From Deltaproteobacteria bacterium (GTDB lineage: Bacteria; Myxococcota_A; Polyangia; HGW-17): a DNA stretch of 33,713 nucleotides. A program made the translations under genes and the position numbers. The notes below the pieces were generated by a model. That model was not told the origin of the DNA and searched no databases. It worked only from the letters and a program-made list of their open reading frames with translations. The stretch covers positions 1 to 33,713 of the forward strand of contig JAQICJ010000294.1 in the NCBI GenBank assembly GCA_027858615.1, in the 5' to 3' direction. This document shows, one piece after another, positions 18,315-27,439 of the stretch (position 1 is its first letter; each line of letters begins with the position of its first letter).

Positions 18315-18965
18315 GTGGGACAAAAAGTTCATCCTGTTGGAATGCGTTTGGGCATCATTAGAACCTGGAACTCCAAATGGTATGGAGAACAGAATTACGC
18401 CAAATGGCTCAAGCAAGATATCAATATCAGAAAATACATCAAAAAAGAAATGCCGGATGCCGGAATTTCCAAAATTGATATTGAAAGGCGTACAGCCGAA
18501 AAATTAAAAATAATTATCTTTACCTCCAAACCTGGTCGCGTTATTGGAAAAGGCGGAGCAAACGTCGAAGAATTGCGCAAAGGACTGCATAAACTTTCTG
18601 ACAGTGAAATGTTTGTTGACATTCAGGAGGTAAAGAAAGCCGAGACTAATGCCCAATTGGTAGCCGACAATATTGCCAGACAGCTCGAAAGAAGGATAAA
18701 TTTCCGTCGAGCTATGAAAAAGTCTATCCAAAATTCCATGAATATGGGAGCCAAAGGAGTAAAAATACACCTGGCTGGTAGACTTGGCGGTGCTGAAATG
18801 GCTCGTAGAGAATGGTATATGGAAGGTCGAGTACCTCTTCATACTTTAAGAGCAGATATTGATTACGGTTTTGCCGAATCTAAAACAACCTATGGTACCA
18901 TAGGGGTTAAATGCTGGATCTATAAAGGTGAAGTTTTAACCACTAACGATACTGAACAAATATAA
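18315..18965 (+). CDS. rpsC: 30S ribosomal protein S3 (GTG start)
   Basis: S3 forms the mRNA entry site with S4 and S5 and has helicase activity. The 216-residue product begins [23 protein letters not shown]. Its KH domain is around residues 60-110, with the signature [16 protein letters not shown], and the C-terminal domain contains [31 protein letters not shown]. The start codon is GTG at 18315, supported by AGGAGG five bases upstream and the invariant N-terminus. The usual long basic C-terminal tail is short here. Confidence 0.97.
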   Translation: MGQKVHPVGMRLGIIRTWNSKWYGEQNYAKWLKQDINIRKYIKKEMPDAGISKIDIERRTAEKLKIIIFTSKPGRVIGKGGANVEELRKGLHKLSDSEMFVDIQEVKKAETNAQLVADNIARQLERRINFRRAMKKSIQNSMNMGAKGVKIHLAGRLGGAEMARREWYMEGRVPLHTLRADIDYGFAESKTTYGTIGVKCWIYKGEVLTTNDTEQI

Positions 18966-18978
18966 GGCAGGTTTTACC

Positions 18979-19395
18979 ATGTTGAGTCCAAAAAGAGTAA
19001 AACACAGAAAAGTACAAAAAGGCAGAACCAAAGGTCGCGCCAAAGGCGGAAAAACAGTAGCATTTGGTCAATTTGGTCTGCAGACACTCGAACCTTCCTG
19101 GATAACTTCAAGGCAGATTGAGGCTTGTCGTGTTGCCATCACCAGAAAGATGAAACGCGGTGGCAAGGTTTTTATCAGGATTTTTCCCCATAAGCCGATT
19201 TCCAAAAAACCGGCCGAAGTAAGAATGGGTAAAGGTAAAGGTGCACCTGAAGAATGGGTAGCTGTTGTAAAACCAGGCCACATCATGTTTGAGATTTCAG
19301 GAGTTGATGAAGAACTGGCTCGGGAAGCTTTTAAATTGGCCCATTACAAATTGCCCGTGAAAACCAGGTTTGTGAAAGGTATTAATAAGATATGA
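18979..19395 (+). CDS. rplP: 50S ribosomal protein L16
   Basis: L16 helps organise the A site and the peptidyl transferase centre. The 138-residue product starts [24 protein letters not shown], has the basic segment [47 protein letters not shown] (about residues 54-100) and the [19 protein letters not shown]-terminus. Length matches the family (136-140). Its TGA stop overlaps the rpmC start as ATGA, which points to translational coupling. Confidence 0.98.
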   Translation: MLSPKRVKHRKVQKGRTKGRAKGGKTVAFGQFGLQTLEPSWITSRQIEACRVAITRKMKRGGKVFIRIFPHKPISKKPAEVRMGKGKGAPEEWVAVVKPGHIMFEISGVDEELAREAFKLAHYKLPVKTRFVKGINKI

Positions 19396-19601
19396 AAGAT
19401 TCACAATACAGCGTAAGCCAATTGAAGGAAAGAACTGGCGAAGAGCTTTACGGACTGATGGCTGAATTAAAAAGAAATCTTTTTGATCACAGAGTCATGC
19501 AGGCTACAAGTCAGTTGAAAGATCATAATTCTATCAAAAGAACCAAAAAAAATGTTGCCAGGATTATGACAGAGATCAACAGAAGAAAGAATGCCGGCTA
19601 A
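19392..19601 (+). CDS. rpmC: 50S ribosomal protein L29
   Basis: L29 is a small helical-hairpin protein beside L23 at the tunnel exit. The 69-residue product has the expected first helix ([32 protein letters not shown]) and the second-helix motif [19 protein letters not shown] near the C-terminus. The start overlaps the rplP stop by four bases (19392-19395). It lies 10 bases before the chosen rpsQ start, in canonical order. Confidence 0.96.
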   Translation: MKDSQYSVSQLKERTGEELYGLMAELKRNLFDHRVMQATSQLKDHNSIKRTKKNVARIMTEINRRKNAG

Positions 19602-19611
19602 GGAGATTATC

Positions 19612-19881
19612 ATGGAAAGACAGCGCGGAAACAGAAAAACATTGGTCGGTGTAGTAAAGTCAGCCGGTAAAATGGATAAAACCGTTTCGGTTGAAGTAGA
19701 AAGAAAATTCAAACACCCTATATTCAAAAAATATATCAAGAAACACAAAAAATATCTGGCCCATGACGAACAAAACCAATATCAAGAAGGAGACAAGGTT
19801 AAAATGGTTGAATCCAAACCTATCTCCAAGAATAAACGTTGGGTGGTTCAGGAATTGATAGAAAGAAAACCAAGAATATAG
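19612..19881 (+). CDS. rpsQ: 30S ribosomal protein S17
   Basis: S17 is an OB-fold protein binding 16S rRNA helices 7 and 11. The 89-residue product includes [46 protein letters not shown], the family signature, and ends with [20 protein letters not shown] 19612 is chosen because AAGGAG lies at 19600-19605. An upstream in-frame ATG at 19591 overlaps rpmC and lacks support. The C-terminal extension past VVxEL is short and basic. Confidence 0.96.
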   Translation: MERQRGNRKTLVGVVKSAGKMDKTVSVEVERKFKHPIFKKYIKKHKKYLAHDEQNQYQEGDKVKMVESKPISKNKRWVVQELIERKPRI

Positions 19882-19909
19882 GTTTTATAACTCTCAAAGA
19901 GGTGAGATT

Positions 19910-20278
19910 ATGATCCAGATGCAAAGTGTACTGGATGTTGCTGATAACTCAGGTGCGAAAAAAGTTATGTGTATTAAAGTACCTGGCGGATCAAAAAGAA
20001 AATATGCATCCATTGGTGATGTTATAGTAGTGTCCGTCAAAGAAGCTATCCCGGCAGCCAAAGTAAAAAAAGGACAAGTATTAAAAGCAGTTATTGTAAG
20101 AACAGCTAAGGAAATAAACAGACGTGACGGCTCTTACATAAAATTTGACCGCAATGCTGCGGTTCTATTGAACGAAGTTCAGGAACCAATTGGAACCAGG
20201 ATTTTTGGTCCCGTTGCCAGAGAATTGAGAGCCAAGAAATTTATGAAGATAATTTCCCTGGCTCCGGAGGTGCTATGA
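19910..20278 (+). CDS. rplN: 50S ribosomal protein L14
   Basis: L14 lies at the subunit interface next to L19 and is the docking point for the silencing factor RsfS. The 122-residue product starts [24 protein letters not shown] and keeps [17 protein letters not shown], the [27 protein letters not shown] core and the terminal [23 protein letters not shown]. Length equals the family norm. GAGGTGA precedes the start, and its TGA stop overlaps the rplX start. Confidence 0.98.
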   Translation: MIQMQSVLDVADNSGAKKVMCIKVPGGSKRKYASIGDVIVVSVKEAIPAAKVKKGQVLKAVIVRTAKEINRRDGSYIKFDRNAAVLLNEVQEPIGTRIFGPVARELRAKKFMKIISLAPEVL

Positions 20279-20643
20279 TGTTGGCAAGAATCAGAACAGG
20301 AGATACCGTCAAGGTTATATCTGGAAAATTCAAAGGTAAAGTTGGCAACGTTCTTAGAATACTCAAGAAAAAAAACAGAGTTATCGTGGAAGGTGTCAAT
20401 ATTCAGACTGTAAACCGCAAAGCCAGACAGGCTAATGAAAAAGGTGAGCAGGTAAAAAGAGAAGGCTCGATTCAAATTTCCAACGTAATGCCCATTGATC
20501 CGGTAACTAAAAAGTTTGTCGGAACCAAGGACGAGGCCACCAAAGTAAAAGGTGCCAGAGTTGGAACCAAGGTGCTTGAAGATGGCAGAAAAGTTAGAAT
20601 TGCCAAAAGCAGCGGTGAAGTAATCGAGGCTAAAAGCGAATAA
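20275..20643 (+). CDS. rplX: 50S ribosomal protein L24
   Basis: L24 is an assembly initiator protein near the tunnel exit with a KOW motif ([22 protein letters not shown], about residues 5-26). The product is 122 residues, longer than the E. coli 104. Many long L24 proteins carry two CxxC zinc pairs in the C-terminal half. Here the matching positions (DPVTKK and AKSSGEV) have no cysteine, so this is a zinc-free form. Two ATGs overlap the rplN stop (20275 and 20278). The second is seven bases from GGAGG and may be the true start. Confidence 0.95.
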   Translation: MMLARIRTGDTVKVISGKFKGKVGNVLRILKKKNRVIVEGVNIQTVNRKARQANEKGEQVKREGSIQISNVMPIDPVTKKFVGTKDEATKVKGARVGTKVLEDGRKVRIAKSSGEVIEAKSE

Positions 20644-20657
20644 TTGGAGGATTAAAG

Positions 20658-21287
20658 ATGGCCAAGAAAAAAGGTCGCAAAAAATCTAAAAAAGGCAACA
20701 AGAATCTTCAGAATGAGCGTGTCAGAAGAGAAGCGGAGCCCCGATACAAAAACCTTTATAAGGAAAAAATCATTAAAAACATGGTTGATGAATTTGCTTA
20801 TAAAAATCGGATGGAAGTTCCCAAGCTCAAGAAGATTATTGTTAACGTAGGTCTGGGTGAAGCCATGGAAAACCCAAAAATTCTGCAAAGTGCTCTCAAG
20901 GAAATTACCATGATCACTGGCAGAAAACCTGTAGTTACCAAAGCCAAAAAATCTATTGCCAATTTTAAATTGCGCGAAGGTACTAAAATTGGTGCAATGG
21001 TGACTCTCAGAAAAGAAGTAATGTATGAATTTTTTGAAAGACTGAAAGCCATCGCAATGCCAAGAAAAAGAGACTTTAATGGTGTTTCCGTGAAAAGTTT
21101 TGATGGAAGAGGAAATTATTCCTTAAGCATGACTGAGCAGATTATCTTTCCCGAGATCAGTTATGATGACATCGAAAAAATCAAAGGGATGAGTATACAA
21201 ATAGTTACCAGTGCCCAAACCGATAAGGAAGCACGCTCTTTACTTGGATACTTTGGAATGCCCTTCAGAAAAACGGGAGGAAAATAA
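20658..21287 (+). CDS. rplE: 50S ribosomal protein L5 with basic N-terminal extension
   Basis: L5 binds 5S rRNA and contacts P-site tRNA and S13. The product is 209 residues against about 180 in most bacteria. The family core begins at [19 protein letters not shown] (residue 28 onward) and contains [42 protein letters not shown] and [33 protein letters not shown]. Residues 1-27 are an extra, lysine-rich tail. GGAGG precedes ATG 20658 and no other ATG falls before the core, so the tail is likely real. Confidence 0.97.
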   Translation: MAKKKGRKKSKKGNKNLQNERVRREAEPRYKNLYKEKIIKNMVDEFAYKNRMEVPKLKKIIVNVGLGEAMENPKILQSALKEITMITGRKPVVTKAKKSIANFKLREGTKIGAMVTLRKEVMYEFFERLKAIAMPRKRDFNGVSVKSFDGRGNYSLSMTEQIIFPEISYDDIEKIKGMSIQIVTSAQTDKEARSLLGYFGMPFRKTGGK

Positions 21288-21466
21288 TGGCTCGTAAATG
21301 TAAAATGGCAGGCAAAAAGAAAAAATTCAAAGTAAGAGAACGAAACAGATGCCCTCACTGTGGAAGATCCAGAGCTTACATGAGAAAATTCGATATGTGT
21401 AGATTATGTTTTCGAAAGTTGGCTTTGGAAGGTAAAATTCCTGGTGTTATCAAAGCAAGTTGGTAG
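21287..21466 (+). CDS. rpsN: 30S ribosomal protein S14, zinc-binding short type
   Basis: S14 helps build the 30S head near S3 and S10. The small gene encodes 59 residues starting [21 protein letters not shown]. The zinc ribbon is CPHC (residues 22-25) followed by MCRLC (C39 and C42), and the end is the standard [13 protein letters not shown]. This is the C+ (type Z) form of about 61 residues, not the 101-residue E. coli form. The ATG shares a base with the rplE stop (TAATG) and follows GGGAGG. A third unusual cysteine is at residue 5. Confidence 0.95.
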   Translation: MARKCKMAGKKKKFKVRERNRCPHCGRSRAYMRKFDMCRLCFRKLALEGKIPGVIKASW

Positions 21467-21477
21467 GGAGAAATAAT

Positions 21478-21876
21478 ATGTCAATGACTGATCCTATTGC
21501 AGATTTTCTAACACGAATAAGAAATAGCATAAGTGCCCAAAAAATTAATGTAAAGGCACCTTATTCCAAATTAAAAGTAAATATAGCTACCGTGTTGAAA
21601 AAAGAAGGCTATATAAAAGATTTCAAAATCGATAATGGCAAACCATTCAGAAATATTGTCATCGAATTGAAATACGGCAGTAAAAACAAACCCGCTATTG
21701 AAGGTATTAAGAGAGTATCCAGACCAGGACAGAGGATCTACTCAAAAACGGATGAACTTCCTAGAGTAAGACAAGGTTTGGGTATTACCATAGTAACTAC
21801 AAGCAAAGGCGTAATGACAGACAAAGACGCCCGCCAAAACAATATTGGCGGTGAGTTGGTCTGTACAGTATGGTAA
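21478..21876 (+). CDS. rpsH: 30S ribosomal protein S8
   Basis: S8 is a central-domain assembly protein that in E. coli represses the spc operon by binding near the rplE start. The 132-residue product begins MSMTDPIADFLTRIRNS and ends with the signature KGVMTDKDARQNNIGGELVCTVW. ATG 21478 follows GGGAGA at the expected spacing; the upstream in-frame TTG at 21460 is inside the rpsN end and is not used. Normal order between rpsN and rplF. Confidence 0.97.
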   Translation: MSMTDPIADFLTRIRNSISAQKINVKAPYSKLKVNIATVLKKEGYIKDFKIDNGKPFRNIVIELKYGSKNKPAIEGIKRVSRPGQRIYSKTDELPRVRQGLGITIVTTSKGVMTDKDARQNNIGGELVCTVW

Positions 21877-21889
21877 AGGGGGCTAGACA

Positions 21890-22429
21890 ATGTCTCGTAT
21901 AGGCAAATTGAAAATTGACCTGCCAGATAAAGTAAAGGTGCAGGAAGAAAATAATGTTGTTCATGTTGAAGGGCCTAACGGTAAATTGAATCATGAAATT
22001 CCTCAGGGAATCAAGATGGAAGTTACCGATAAAGACATCCTTTTTGTTCGAAAAAACGATAGCAAACAGGATAGAATGAACCACGGCATGATCAGAGCCA
22101 AAGTTGCAAACATGGTTGAAGGCGTAAGCAAAGGTTTTCGCAAAAATCTGGAAATCAGAGGCGTAGGTTACAGATGTGAGATCAAAGGTAAATATATTGT
22201 TTTTGCCCTTGGTTATTCTCATCCTGTCTACTTTGAGGTTCCCCAAGCAATCAAGGCTAATATCGAAAACAGAGGTTTAAAAATAGAACTATTTTCTCAT
22301 GACAAAGTTATTCTCGGCAGAATTGCCGCTGAAATCAGAAGTCTCAGACCTCCCGAGCCATATAAAGGCAAAGGTATCAGGTATGAGGGTGAATATGTCA
22401 AAGAAAAAGAAGGAAAAGCCAAAGCATAA
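21890..22429 (+). CDS. rplF: 50S ribosomal protein L6
   Basis: L6 lies near the factor-binding site with two similar domains, both visible: MSRIGKLKIDLPDKVKV to about residue 80, then GVSKGFRKNLEIRGVGYRCEIKGK onward. The C-terminal signature RSLRPPEPYKGKGIRYEGE is intact. The product is 179 residues (E. coli 177) with a short lysine-rich end. The start is preceded by AAAGGGGG. It is in normal order between rpsH and rplR. Confidence 0.98.
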   Translation: MSRIGKLKIDLPDKVKVQEENNVVHVEGPNGKLNHEIPQGIKMEVTDKDILFVRKNDSKQDRMNHGMIRAKVANMVEGVSKGFRKNLEIRGVGYRCEIKGKYIVFALGYSHPVYFEVPQAIKANIENRGLKIELFSHDKVILGRIAAEIRSLRPPEPYKGKGIRYEGEYVKEKEGKAKA

Positions 22430-22444
22430 ACGGCAGGTGAGATT

Positions 22445-22804
22445 ATGATAAGAAAAGTCAGAATGCGTCATATCCGTAAAAAAAGAGGTCGAAGAAAAAT
22501 ATTTGGAACCAAAGATAAACCTCGCATGACCGTTTATCGTTCCAATAAAAATATCTACGTACAGGTTATTGACGATTTGGAAGGTAAAACTATTTGTGCA
22601 ACTTCAACCTTGAACCAGGACATGAAACCGGAACTGGACGATTTGAGCAAAATCGAACAGGCAAAAAAGGTTGGAATCAAGATAGCCGAACTCTGCAAAG
22701 AAAACAAAGTCAAAACAGTTGTTTTTGATAAAAGCGGGTTCAGATATCATGGAAGAGTTCGCTCTCTGGCAGAAGGCGCAAGAGAAGGCGGAATTGACTT
22801 TTAG
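22445..22804 (+). CDS. rplR: 50S ribosomal protein L18
   Basis: L18 carries 5S rRNA into the central protuberance with L5. The 119-residue product has a basic N-terminus ([27 protein letters not shown]), the fold core [19 protein letters not shown] and the terminal signature [28 protein letters not shown]. Length is normal (E. coli 117). AGGTGA lies upstream of ATG 22445. Confidence 0.97.
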   Translation: MIRKVRMRHIRKKRGRRKIFGTKDKPRMTVYRSNKNIYVQVIDDLEGKTICATSTLNQDMKPELDDLSKIEQAKKVGIKIAELCKENKVKTVVFDKSGFRYHGRVRSLAEGAREGGIDF

Positions 22805-22827
22805 ATTACAGGAAAAAGAGGAAATTG

Positions 22828-23325
22828 ATGCCAAACAGACCCCAAGAAAATAATGAATTGATAGATAAGTTAGTTTACATTAACCGCGTTGCCAAAGTTG
22901 TAAAAGGTGGTAGAAGATTCAGTTTTTCAGCTCTGGTAGTTGTCGGCAACCAAAGTGGCAGTGTTGGGTTCGGACTCGGTAAAGCCAACGAAGTACCTGA
23001 AGCGATCAGAAAAGCCAAAGAAAAAGCTGAAGGCAACATGATAGATGTTCTTCTCAAGGGAACCAGTATTCCCCATGAGATCATCGGAAAATATGGTGCT
23101 GGTAAAGTACTTTTGCGTCCTGCCTCCAAAGGAACAGGCGTTATTGCAGGTGGTGTAGTAAGAGCTGTTATGGATGCTGTTGGTGTTCATGATGTACTTA
23201 CCAAGTGCATTGGCAGCAATAACCATCACAATGTTTTGAAGGCTACCTTTGATGCTCTGACCAGGCTTCGTGATGCAAATGAAGTTGCTGAGCGCAGAGG
23301 AATTCCCGTAGAAAAACTCAAATAG
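22828..23325 (+). CDS. rpsE: 30S ribosomal protein S5
   Basis: S5 forms part of the mRNA entry tunnel and affects accuracy. The 165-residue product has the S5 N-terminal double-stranded-RNA-like domain ([26 protein letters not shown], residues about 16-41) and the C-terminal domain with [41 protein letters not shown]. The start is ATG 22828 after GAGGAA; the in-frame TTG just before it (22825) is less likely. Normal order with rpmD following. Confidence 0.97.
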   Translation: MPNRPQENNELIDKLVYINRVAKVVKGGRRFSFSALVVVGNQSGSVGFGLGKANEVPEAIRKAKEKAEGNMIDVLLKGTSIPHEIIGKYGAGKVLLRPASKGTGVIAGGVVRAVMDAVGVHDVLTKCIGSNNHHNVLKATFDALTRLRDANEVAERRGIPVEKLK

Positions 23326-23347
23326 AATAAACAGGTAGGAGATAGCC

Positions 23348-23545
23348 ATGGCTACTTTTATAAAAATTAAACAGTTACACAGTACTATAAGTACACCTCC
23401 TGATATCAGAGCGACTATAAAAGGTCTCGGACTCAGAGGCCCTGGAAAAGAGAGAATCCTTAAAGATACTCATCAGATCAGAGGCATGATCAGAAAAGTG
23501 GCCCATCTGATAGAGATCGAACCCTGGGAAAAGGAAGGGAAATAG
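23348..23545 (+). CDS. rpmD: 50S ribosomal protein L30
   Basis: L30 is a small 50S protein absent from some lineages. The 65-residue product shows FIKIKQLHSTISTPPDIRATIKGLGLRGPGKE, where the family has a similar strand-helix-loop, and ends with the conserved IRGMIRKVAHLIEIE. Length is slightly above the E. coli 59. GTAGGAGA precedes ATG 23348. It lies between rpsE and rplO as usual, with only three bases before rplO. Confidence 0.95.
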   Translation: MATFIKIKQLHSTISTPPDIRATIKGLGLRGPGKERILKDTHQIRGMIRKVAHLIEIEPWEKEGK

Positions 23546-23548
23546 GGC

Positions 23549-24478
23549 ATGAATACTTTATCCAATCTCAAGAGAAGCAAAGGTTCTGTTAAAAACAGAA
23601 AAAGAAAAGGCAGAGGTCAGGGAAGTGGTCTCGGAGTTACTGCAGGAAGAGGAAATAATGGTCAGAAATCAAGAAGCGGTGGTTATATCCGACTTGGTTT
23701 CGAAGGTGGACAGATGCCATTGCAGCGCCGGGTTCCCAAAAGGGGATTCAACAATATTTTCCGTAAGGAATATTTTGTAGTTGATCTTGATTTTCTCGTC
23801 AGAAAATTTCCAGAGGGCGGACAAATAAACCTGTCGATTTTGAAAGATAAAGGTTTTTGTCATAATGTAGATCTTTTCAAAATTACCGGCAATGGCAAAC
23901 TTGGTGATGCCAAATACGATATTATTGTTGACTCAATCACCAAACCCGCCCAGGAAGCTATTGAAGCAAAAGGTGGTAAGGTCACTGTCAAAAAAACCAT
24001 CAACAATTATATGGAAGTATCACTTGCCAAATTGAATAAAAACTTCACCTCTGATAACGATGAAGTAAATATTACTTTTGAAGATATGAAAGCCAAGGGT
24101 CTCATACCTAAATCAAAATCAAAAGTGAGAATTACTTCTGTTGGTAGAATTAATAAAAAATTCAATGTTGAAGCACATCAGATTTCTCGCCAAGCTTATA
24201 CTACCATTAAAAAGAATGGTGGAAGCGTCAAATATCTTGAATCTACTAATCACATCCTTAAGGTCAATTTCAAAAAATTACAAAAATGGTTTCCTGCTGG
24301 GGGCAAAGTAAATCCTGAAGATCTCAAAAAATTGGGAGTACTGAAGGACAATCAGATTGTATCTCTGGTAAACAAAGGCCGGGTCAATTGTAAATTTGAA
24401 ATTCAGGTCCACAAAGCTTCCAAGTCAGCCAGACGTAAAATTGAAGCCAAAGGTGGAGAAGTTAATATTATCGAATAA
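23549..24478 (+). CDS. rplO: 50S ribosomal protein L15 with triplicated C-terminal domain
   Basis: L15 is a late 50S assembly protein with a glycine/arginine-rich N-terminal arm and a globular C-terminal domain. Residues 1-73 are a normal arm (GRGQGSGLGVTAGRGNNGQKSRSGG, then GFEGGQMPLQRRVPKRGF). Residues 74-149 are the normal C-terminal domain, ending AIEAKGGKVTVKK. The protein should stop near residue 150 but continues to 309. Residues 153-231 and 234-309 repeat the same domain, each with a leading V-x-L/F strand, a hydrophobic K-G-(F/L/V) turn, a positively charged middle and a terminal (I)-x-x-x-GG-x-V motif. All are in one open frame with no stop. It was probably built by duplication; the function of the extra domains is unknown. 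Confidence 0.95.
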   Translation: MNTLSNLKRSKGSVKNRKRKGRGQGSGLGVTAGRGNNGQKSRSGGYIRLGFEGGQMPLQRRVPKRGFNNIFRKEYFVVDLDFLVRKFPEGGQINLSILKDKGFCHNVDLFKITGNGKLGDAKYDIIVDSITKPAQEAIEAKGGKVTVKKTINNYMEVSLAKLNKNFTSDNDEVNITFEDMKAKGLIPKSKSKVRITSVGRINKKFNVEAHQISRQAYTTIKKNGGSVKYLESTNHILKVNFKKLQKWFPAGGKVNPEDLKKLGVLKDNQIVSLVNKGRVNCKFEIQVHKASKSARRKIEAKGGEVNIIE

Positions 24479-24520
24479 TTGGATAATCTGATGATTATCA
24501 TAAAATAACGGAAATTTACT

Positions 24521-25834
24521 ATGCCAAGTGGATTCGGAAATATACATAAAATTCCAGAACTGAGAAAAAGACTCTTATTTACTTTGGGAATGCTGGCCAT
24601 TTTCAGAGTTGGAATCTTTGTAACCGTTCCTGGAGTTGATCGTAGTTTAATGGAACAGGTCATGTCAGGTGCATCCGGTACTTTTCTTGGTTTGTTCAAC
24701 ATGTTCAGTGGTGGTGCCCTTAAGCAGATGTCAATTTTTGCTCTGGGAATCATGCCTTACATCAGTTCCTCCATCATTACTCAATTGCTCACAGTGGTTG
24801 TGCCACATCTTGAACAATTGAAAAAAGAAGGAGAATCGGGCAATAAGAAAATTAACCAATATACCAGGTATGGTACAGTGGTTCTTTGTGTCATTCAGGG
24901 ATATTTTCTGGCAACCTGGTTTGAAAGTCAGAATCAGGCATATCCAGGAATGGTTATTAATCCTGGTCTTACTTTCAAGATAATGACTGTTCTTACCATG
25001 ACCGCCGGAACTATATTTATTATGTGGCTTGGTGAGCAGATCACCGAAAAAGGTGTTGGCAATGGTATCTCTCTTATTATCTTTGCTGGTATCGTAGCCA
25101 GAATGCCCGATGCTTTTATCCGTGTATATCAGCAATTCCGCAGTGGAGACATCGGAGTGCTCAATCTTGCCATTATTGTGGCTATAGCCGTAGGAGTCAT
25201 TGCTGTTATCACCTTCTTTGAAAGAGCCTACAGAAAGATTCCGGTCCAATATGCCAAAAGGGTGGTTGGACGCAGAATGTACGGTGGTACTTCTTCTCAC
25301 CTTCCCCTCAAGGTCAACATGGCCGGTGTAATTCCAGCAATTTTTGCTTCATCTTTACTGATGTTTCCTGCTCAAATTGCCAGTTTTACCCAAAGTACAT
25401 GGCTCAAAAATTTCCTTTCCCCAATATCAAATCCCATTGATTGGAGATACAACCTCCTGTACGTAACCTTGATCATTTTCTTTGCTTTCTTCTATACAGC
25501 AATAACTTTCAATCCTAAAGATGTTGCCGATAACATGAAAAAACAGGGTGGATTTGTTCCCGGGATCAGACCTGGTCAGAGAACAGCTGAATATATCGAC
25601 AAAGTATTAACCAGACTTACCTGGGGCGGGGCTATATATGTCGCTGCAGTATGTGTTCTTCCCAATTTATTGCGGGCACGTTTCAATGTTCCTTTCTATT
25701 TTGGGGGCACCAGTCTTCTGATTGTAGTAGGAGTTGCTCTTGATACAGTGCAGCAGATTGAGGGACATCTCATAACCAGACATTATGACGGCATTTCAGG
25801 ACCAAAAGGACCAAGAATCAGAGGAAGAGGTTAA
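24521..25834 (+). CDS. secY: Preprotein translocase subunit SecY
   Basis: SecY is the pore of the inner-membrane protein export channel. The 437-residue product shows about ten hydrophobic segments. Typical motifs include [27 protein letters not shown] at the N-terminus, [30 protein letters not shown] (about residues 60-90), [20 protein letters not shown] (about residue 260 onward) and [21 protein letters not shown]. The C-terminal tail ends GPRIRGRG. The ribosome binding site is weak. Its partner secE is at the start of this same window; adk follows after two bases. Confidence 0.98.
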   Translation: MPSGFGNIHKIPELRKRLLFTLGMLAIFRVGIFVTVPGVDRSLMEQVMSGASGTFLGLFNMFSGGALKQMSIFALGIMPYISSSIITQLLTVVVPHLEQLKKEGESGNKKINQYTRYGTVVLCVIQGYFLATWFESQNQAYPGMVINPGLTFKIMTVLTMTAGTIFIMWLGEQITEKGVGNGISLIIFAGIVARMPDAFIRVYQQFRSGDIGVLNLAIIVAIAVGVIAVITFFERAYRKIPVQYAKRVVGRRMYGGTSSHLPLKVNMAGVIPAIFASSLLMFPAQIASFTQSTWLKNFLSPISNPIDWRYNLLYVTLIIFFAFFYTAITFNPKDVADNMKKQGGFVPGIRPGQRTAEYIDKVLTRLTWGGAIYVAAVCVLPNLLRARFNVPFYFGGTSLLIVVGVALDTVQQIEGHLITRHYDGISGPKGPRIRGRG

Positions 25835-25836
25835 AA

Positions 25837-26484
25837 ATGGCCAATATTGTTTTTCTTGGAGCACCGGGATCAGGTAAGGGAAGCCAAGCGGCAAGAGTTA
25901 AGAAAAATCTTGATATTCCTCAAATATCCACAGGTGATATGCTCAGAGCAGCCATAAAAAATAATACGGATCTAGGCAAAAAAGCTGCTGGTTATATGGA
26001 AGCCGGAGAACTTGTTCCTGATGAACTGGTTTCAGCCATTGTCAAAGACAGACTTTCCAAATCAGATTGTGATTCTGGATTCATCCTTGATGGCTACCCC
26101 AGGACTATTCCACAGGCTCAAGTATTAGAACAGATTCTTAAGGAAATTGTTCGCGAGATCGACTATGTTGTTGAGATCAAGGTTCCTGAAGATATAATCC
26201 TGCCGAGGATAACCGGAAGAAGATCCTGTCCCAAATGTAAACGTCCATATCATGTCAAGTTTCTCAAGCCAAAGAATGAAAATATCTGCGATGATTGCGG
26301 AGTTGAACTTGCTCAAAGAAATGATGATACTCCCAAGAGCGTAAAAGTAAGACTTGACTCTTATCATAAAATGACTAAACCACTTTCGTTATTTTACTCT
26401 GAAAAAGGAATTCTTCATGGAGTGGATGGTGTTGGTGATATGGATGAGATTACTCAACGGATTATGCAGATCCTGAAGTCATAA
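25837..26484 (+). CDS. adk: Adenylate kinase, zinc-LID long form
   Basis: Adk interconverts AMP and ATP with ADP in the cytoplasm. The 215-residue product has the P-loop GAPGSGKGS (residues 8-16; most bacteria have T in the last place), the AMP site ISTGDMLRAAI, and DGYPRT at 85-90. The LID carries a structural zinc site from C131, C134, C151 and C154, unlike the cysteine-free E. coli enzyme. It starts two bases after the secY stop, which suggests coupling, and is followed by map, a widespread arrangement. Confidence 0.97.
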   Translation: MANIVFLGAPGSGKGSQAARVKKNLDIPQISTGDMLRAAIKNNTDLGKKAAGYMEAGELVPDELVSAIVKDRLSKSDCDSGFILDGYPRTIPQAQVLEQILKEIVREIDYVVEIKVPEDIILPRITGRRSCPKCKRPYHVKFLKPKNENICDDCGVELAQRNDDTPKSVKVRLDSYHKMTKPLSLFYSEKGILHGVDGVGDMDEITQRIMQILKS

Positions 26485-26493
26485 AACAAGGCA

Positions 26494-27267
26494 ATGATGA
26501 TGAGAATCAAAATCAAAAACAGAACTGAGATCGATAAACTCAGAGCTGCAAATATCATAGTCAGAGATGTACTCAGTCTCTGTGGTGATCTCATCAAACC
26601 CGGTATAACAACCTGGGATCTGGAAAAGGCCTCCAGGGAATATATTGAAAAAGTTGGCGCTAAATCAGCCTTTTACAAATATCAGCCTGCAAAAACCATG
26701 CAACCTTATCCGGCTGTTCTGTGTACTTCCAAAAATGAAAAGGTCGTTCATGGAATTCCCAGTAAGAAAGAAGTTCTCGAAGAAGGGGACATTCTTTCTA
26801 TCGATTTTGGTGTTATTAAAAATGGATATTGTGGTGATGCGGCTCGTACTTTTGCCGTGGGCAATATTTCAGAAACAGCCCGAAACCTGATGACAACCAC
26901 CAAAGCATCGTTGGAAGCAGCCATCAAAAAAATGCTCCACGGTAACAGGTTATCTGACATTGGACATGCAGTCCAAACTGTTGTAGAAAATGACGGATTC
27001 AATGTTATCAGAGATTTTGTCGGCCACGGAATTGGTCAGGATATGCACGAACCTCCTCAGGTACCAAATTTTGGTAGACCCGGGAGAGGATTGAAGTTGC
27101 AAAATGGTTTGGTCCTTGCTATAGAACCGATGGTCACAGAAGGTGACTGGCAGGTCGACATCCGTGAAGATGGATGGACTGTTGTTACCAAGGATCGTAA
27201 GTTAGCCTGTCATTTTGAACACAGTGTTGCAATTACTGAAGAAGGCCCTTTTGTTTTAAGTGCCTGA
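26494..27267 (+). CDS. map: Methionine aminopeptidase type I
   Basis: MAP removes the initiator methionine from nascent proteins. The product is up to 257 residues. Metal ligands are visible at D104, D115, H178, E211 and E242, with the substrate histidine at H86 (VVHGIP) and the [17 protein letters not shown] motif. It is the short type I form without an N-terminal zinc extension. Three ATGs run in a row (26494, 26497, 26500); the third is best spaced from AAGG at 26488-26491. infA, which often follows map, is absent, and rpmJ starts 17 bases later. Confidence 0.97.
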   Translation: MMMRIKIKNRTEIDKLRAANIIVRDVLSLCGDLIKPGITTWDLEKASREYIEKVGAKSAFYKYQPAKTMQPYPAVLCTSKNEKVVHGIPSKKEVLEEGDILSIDFGVIKNGYCGDAARTFAVGNISETARNLMTTTKASLEAAIKKMLHGNRLSDIGHAVQTVVENDGFNVIRDFVGHGIGQDMHEPPQVPNFGRPGRGLKLQNGLVLAIEPMVTEGDWQVDIREDGWTVVTKDRKLACHFEHSVAITEEGPFVLSA

Positions 27268-27284
27268 AGCCTAGGAGAATAAAG

Positions 27285-27398
27285 ATGAAAGTTAGAGCAT
27301 CAGTTAAAAAAATATGCGATAAATGCAAAATTATTAAAAGACGAGGTGTCGTGCGGGTTATTTGCGAAGATCCCAGACATAAACAGAGACAGAAATAA
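27285..27398 (+). CDS. rpmJ: 50S ribosomal protein L36, zinc type
   Basis: L36 is the smallest 50S protein, binding 23S rRNA near the L7/L12 stalk base. The 37-residue product reads [20 protein letters not shown] and ends PRHKQRQK. Zinc ligands C11, C14, C27 and H32 are all present, so this is the C+ form. It starts after AGGAG. It lies directly after map rather than infA, and before the leader of the rpsM transcript. Confidence 0.95.
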   Translation: MKVRASVKKICDKCKIIKRRGVVRVICEDPRHKQRQK

Positions 27399-27403
27399 AT
27401 AAC

Positions 27404-27439
27404 CTGGTTTCATCTCAAAGCCAATTTCTGGCAAACCAG
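27404..27439 (+). promoter_or_regulatory. Nested hairpin upstream of rpsM (candidate alpha-operon leader)
   Basis: CTGGTTT (27404-27410) pairs perfectly with AAACCAG (27433-27439). Immediately inside its 3' arm, GCCA (27420-27423) pairs with TGGC (27429-27432) around ATTTC, so the two stems stack with a nine-base bulge on one side. It begins six bases after rpmJ, in a 133-base gap before rpsM. In E. coli the same location holds the S4-binding pseudoknot. Here S4 is not in the operon, so the ligand is open. The rest of the gap includes a possible CCGC/GCGG stem near 27490-27506. Confidence 0.45.
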
